The notes under the pieces were generated by a model that saw nothing but the letters and a program-made list of their open reading frames with translations, was not told the DNA's origin and searched no databases. A stretch of 64,000 bases of DNA from Artemia franciscana (taxonomy: Eukaryota > Arthropoda > Branchiopoda > Anostraca > Artemiidae). The stretch lies in the NCBI RefSeq assembly GCF_032884065.1, contig NC_088867.1:27699007-27763006 (forward strand). Direction: 5' to 3'. Of this stretch, positions 61,935-64,000 are shown one piece after another; within the stretch, counting starts at the first letter, position 1; each line of letters starts with the position of its first letter. The translations under genes were made by a program, and so were the position numbers.

Positions 61935-63655
61935 TTAAATAAAAAAAACAAGTTTTTTCAACTGAAAGTAAGGAGTGACATCAAAACTTAAAACGCACAG
62001 AAATTACTTCGTATATGAAAGAGGCTGCTTCCTCATCAACGCCCCGCTCTTTACGCTAAAGTTTGACTCTTTCTCTCAATTCTTCTTTCTAAAACAGTAA
62101 AAAACTTTAGCGTAAAGAGCGGGGCGTTGATGAGGAAGCAGCCTCTTTCATATACGAAGTAATTTCTGTGCGTTTTAAGTTTTGATGTCACTCCTTACTT
62201 TCAGTTGAAAAAACTTGTTTTTTTTATTTAATTTCTGAACGTTTTTGAATCAATGCATGTTTTGATTTTGGCTCTCCGCAGAGGAATAATCAAAACGAAA
62301 TTTGCATATTTTTTTTTTGGCTCAATGGCTTTCTCATAATTTTGATCGAATGATTTTGAGAAAAAAAGAGCGGGGGACGAAGCCTAGTTGCCCCCCGATT
62401 TTTTGGTTAATTAAAAAGGCAACTAGAACTTTTAATTTTTTACGAATCTTTTTATTGGTAAAAGATTTACGTAACTTATAAATTAGCTTACGTAAAGAAC
62501 TTTTGTATTCTCATGTTTTTATTACATATATGAGGGGATTCGCCCCATCGTCAGTACCTCGCTCTTTACACTAAAGCTTAAATTTTATCCCAATTCATTA
62601 AGAATGACCCCCTGAATCACAAAAGCCGTAGAATAAGTAGTTGAAATTACCGAAAATACTTTAGCGTAAAGAGCGAGGTATTAGAAGGAGGTGAGCCCCT
62701 CATATGGGTAATAATTTCTGTTTGTTTTAAGTTTTATTGCTGTTCCTTACTTCCAGCTGAAAAAGCTTTTTCACTTTTATTTTTTAATTGTTTTTTTTTT
62801 AAATAATGCTAGTAAATCCTGCTCTCCCTTCATGGAAATTTTCTTCTCCCATTACAAATTCTCGAAGGAAAGTTCCCCCAGCATATCCCCCTCTTCTCAA
62901 CCCCTCCCCCAGACCAAAAAAATCCTCCTGAAAACGCCTGTATACTTCCCAATAACCATTACTATATGTAAGCACAGGTCAAAGTTTGTAACTTGTTGCC
63001 CCTCCCACGGGGACTGTGGGGGAGTAAGTCGTCCCCAAAGACATAGTTATAAGGTTTTTCGACTACGCTGAATAAAATGGCTATCTCAGAATTTTGATCC
63101 GTTGACTTTGGGAAAATAATTAGCGTGGGAGGGGGCCTAGATGCCCTCCAATTTGTTTGGTCACTTAAAAAGGGCACTAGAACTTTTCATTTCCGTTAGA
63201 ATGAGCCCTCTTGCAACATTCTAGGACAACTGGGTCGATACGATCACCCCTGGGGAAAAAAAAAAACAAAAAAACAAAAAAACAAATAAACAAATAAACA
63301 CGCATCCGTGATCTGCCTTCTGGCAAAAAATGCAAAATTCCACATTTTTGTAGATAGGAGCTCGAAACTTCTACAATAGGGTTCTCTGATACGCTGAATC
63401 TGATGGCGTGATTTTCGTTAAGATTCTATGACTTTTAGGGGGCGTTTCCCCCTATTTTCTTAAATAACGCAAATTTTCTCAGGCTCGTAACTTTTGATGG
63501 GTAAGACTAAACTTGATGAAACTTATATATTTAAAACCAGCATTGAAATGCGATTCTTTTGATATAGCTATTGGTATCAAAATTCCATTTTTTAGAGTTT
63601 TGGTTACTATTGAGCCGGGTCGCTCCTTACTACAGTTCGTTACCACGAACTGTTT
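61935..63655 (-). mobile_element. Foldback element, complete copy C8
   Basis: Same layout as C7; tail hairpin 61947-62221, head hairpin 63632-63651. Differences from C7 are few (for example AAAGGAATAATC versus GAGGAATAATC, GGAATCGCC versus GGATTCGCC, CTAGGTGCC versus CTAGATGCC, and poly-T length). Confidence 0.93.
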
Positions 63656-64000
63656 GAACACAAACTTTTCACAAGCTTTCAACGAACTAACTCAAACACA
63701 TATATCCTCTAACGCGCCTCGAATCGAATGTCGAAGCGAAATGATATTCAAAATCTGATTCGACAGTATCCATAAATTGAAATCAATGGGGAAAGACTTA
63801 CTAACCTACTGTGGTGATTCATACACAATACTAATGCTAAAAGCCACCATAATTTTTACGAAACATTTACGTTTACAAAATTATTACATTTGAAGCACAA
63901 CTGAAAGTAGTTTGCGTAAGAGAATTTACAGCGCGGGTACAATAAGGCCCAAGGTGTGAGGGGGGAGCTCTCCCCTTATTGCAAAGATGATAGTTTGTTT
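63656..64000. other. Right-edge DNA, nothing recognised
   Basis: No repeat match or exon. The last bases contain GGGGGGAGCTCTCCCCTT. The upstream TMC exons may begin beyond this edge. Confidence 0.4.

Overview
This is a stretch of animal nuclear DNA, very probably from an arthropod. It is AT-rich and intron-dominated, and most of it is made of transposable elements and simple repeats. One interrupted host gene carries clean GT/AG splice junctions. I saw no bacterial operons, rRNA or CRISPR. The most abundant repeats and the non-LTR element resemble families I associate from memory with branchiopod crustaceans (Artemia-like); that is a recollection, not a result.

The host gene is on the minus strand and spans almost 50 kb. 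Nine coding exons at 50378-50149, 43496-43305, 40815-40561, 33652-33583, 28512-27752, 20893-20620, 7577-7355, 3300-3214 and 1025-946 join in one reading frame. They total 2172 bases, or 723 codons plus the stop. They encode the body and C-terminus of a transmembrane channel-like (TMC) protein; the N-terminal exons are missing and probably lie beyond the right edge. A further phase-compatible exon (3469-3399) would give a different C-terminus. A decayed copy of part of the seventh recognised exon lies about 4.5 kb downstream of it.

Everything else is mobile or repetitive. The dominant family is a non-coding foldback element of about 1.7 kb. It has a 20-base hairpin at one end (head) and a roughly 280-base hairpin at the other (tail). 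There are eight near-complete copies, two in near-identical direct orientation at the right end, one nested inside another, plus an internally deleted miniature and several remnants. The arms of the tail hairpin match each other within a copy even where copies differ from one another.

Other elements: a 5'-truncated non-LTR retrotransposon with a 10-bp target duplication (11378-13273), inserted in a composite tandem repeat; an older reverse-transcriptase relic (3925-5150); a tRNA-Leu-derived SINE with a 10-bp target duplication (21821-22135); a Helitron with a helicase relic and two successive 3' ends (43938-45513), whose empty site is preserved 2 kb away; hAT fragments split by nested foldback elements (55540-59435); a decayed transposon-like ORF (18229-16777); a zinc-finger relic (23690-23555); a two-type tandem array (46085-46685); and long (TA)n tracts.

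Functionally the window is a single TMC gene whose introns have filled with successive insertions. Nesting order gives relative ages: the composite tandem repeat is older than the LINE in it, and the hAT is older than foldback copy C5, which is older than copy C6.
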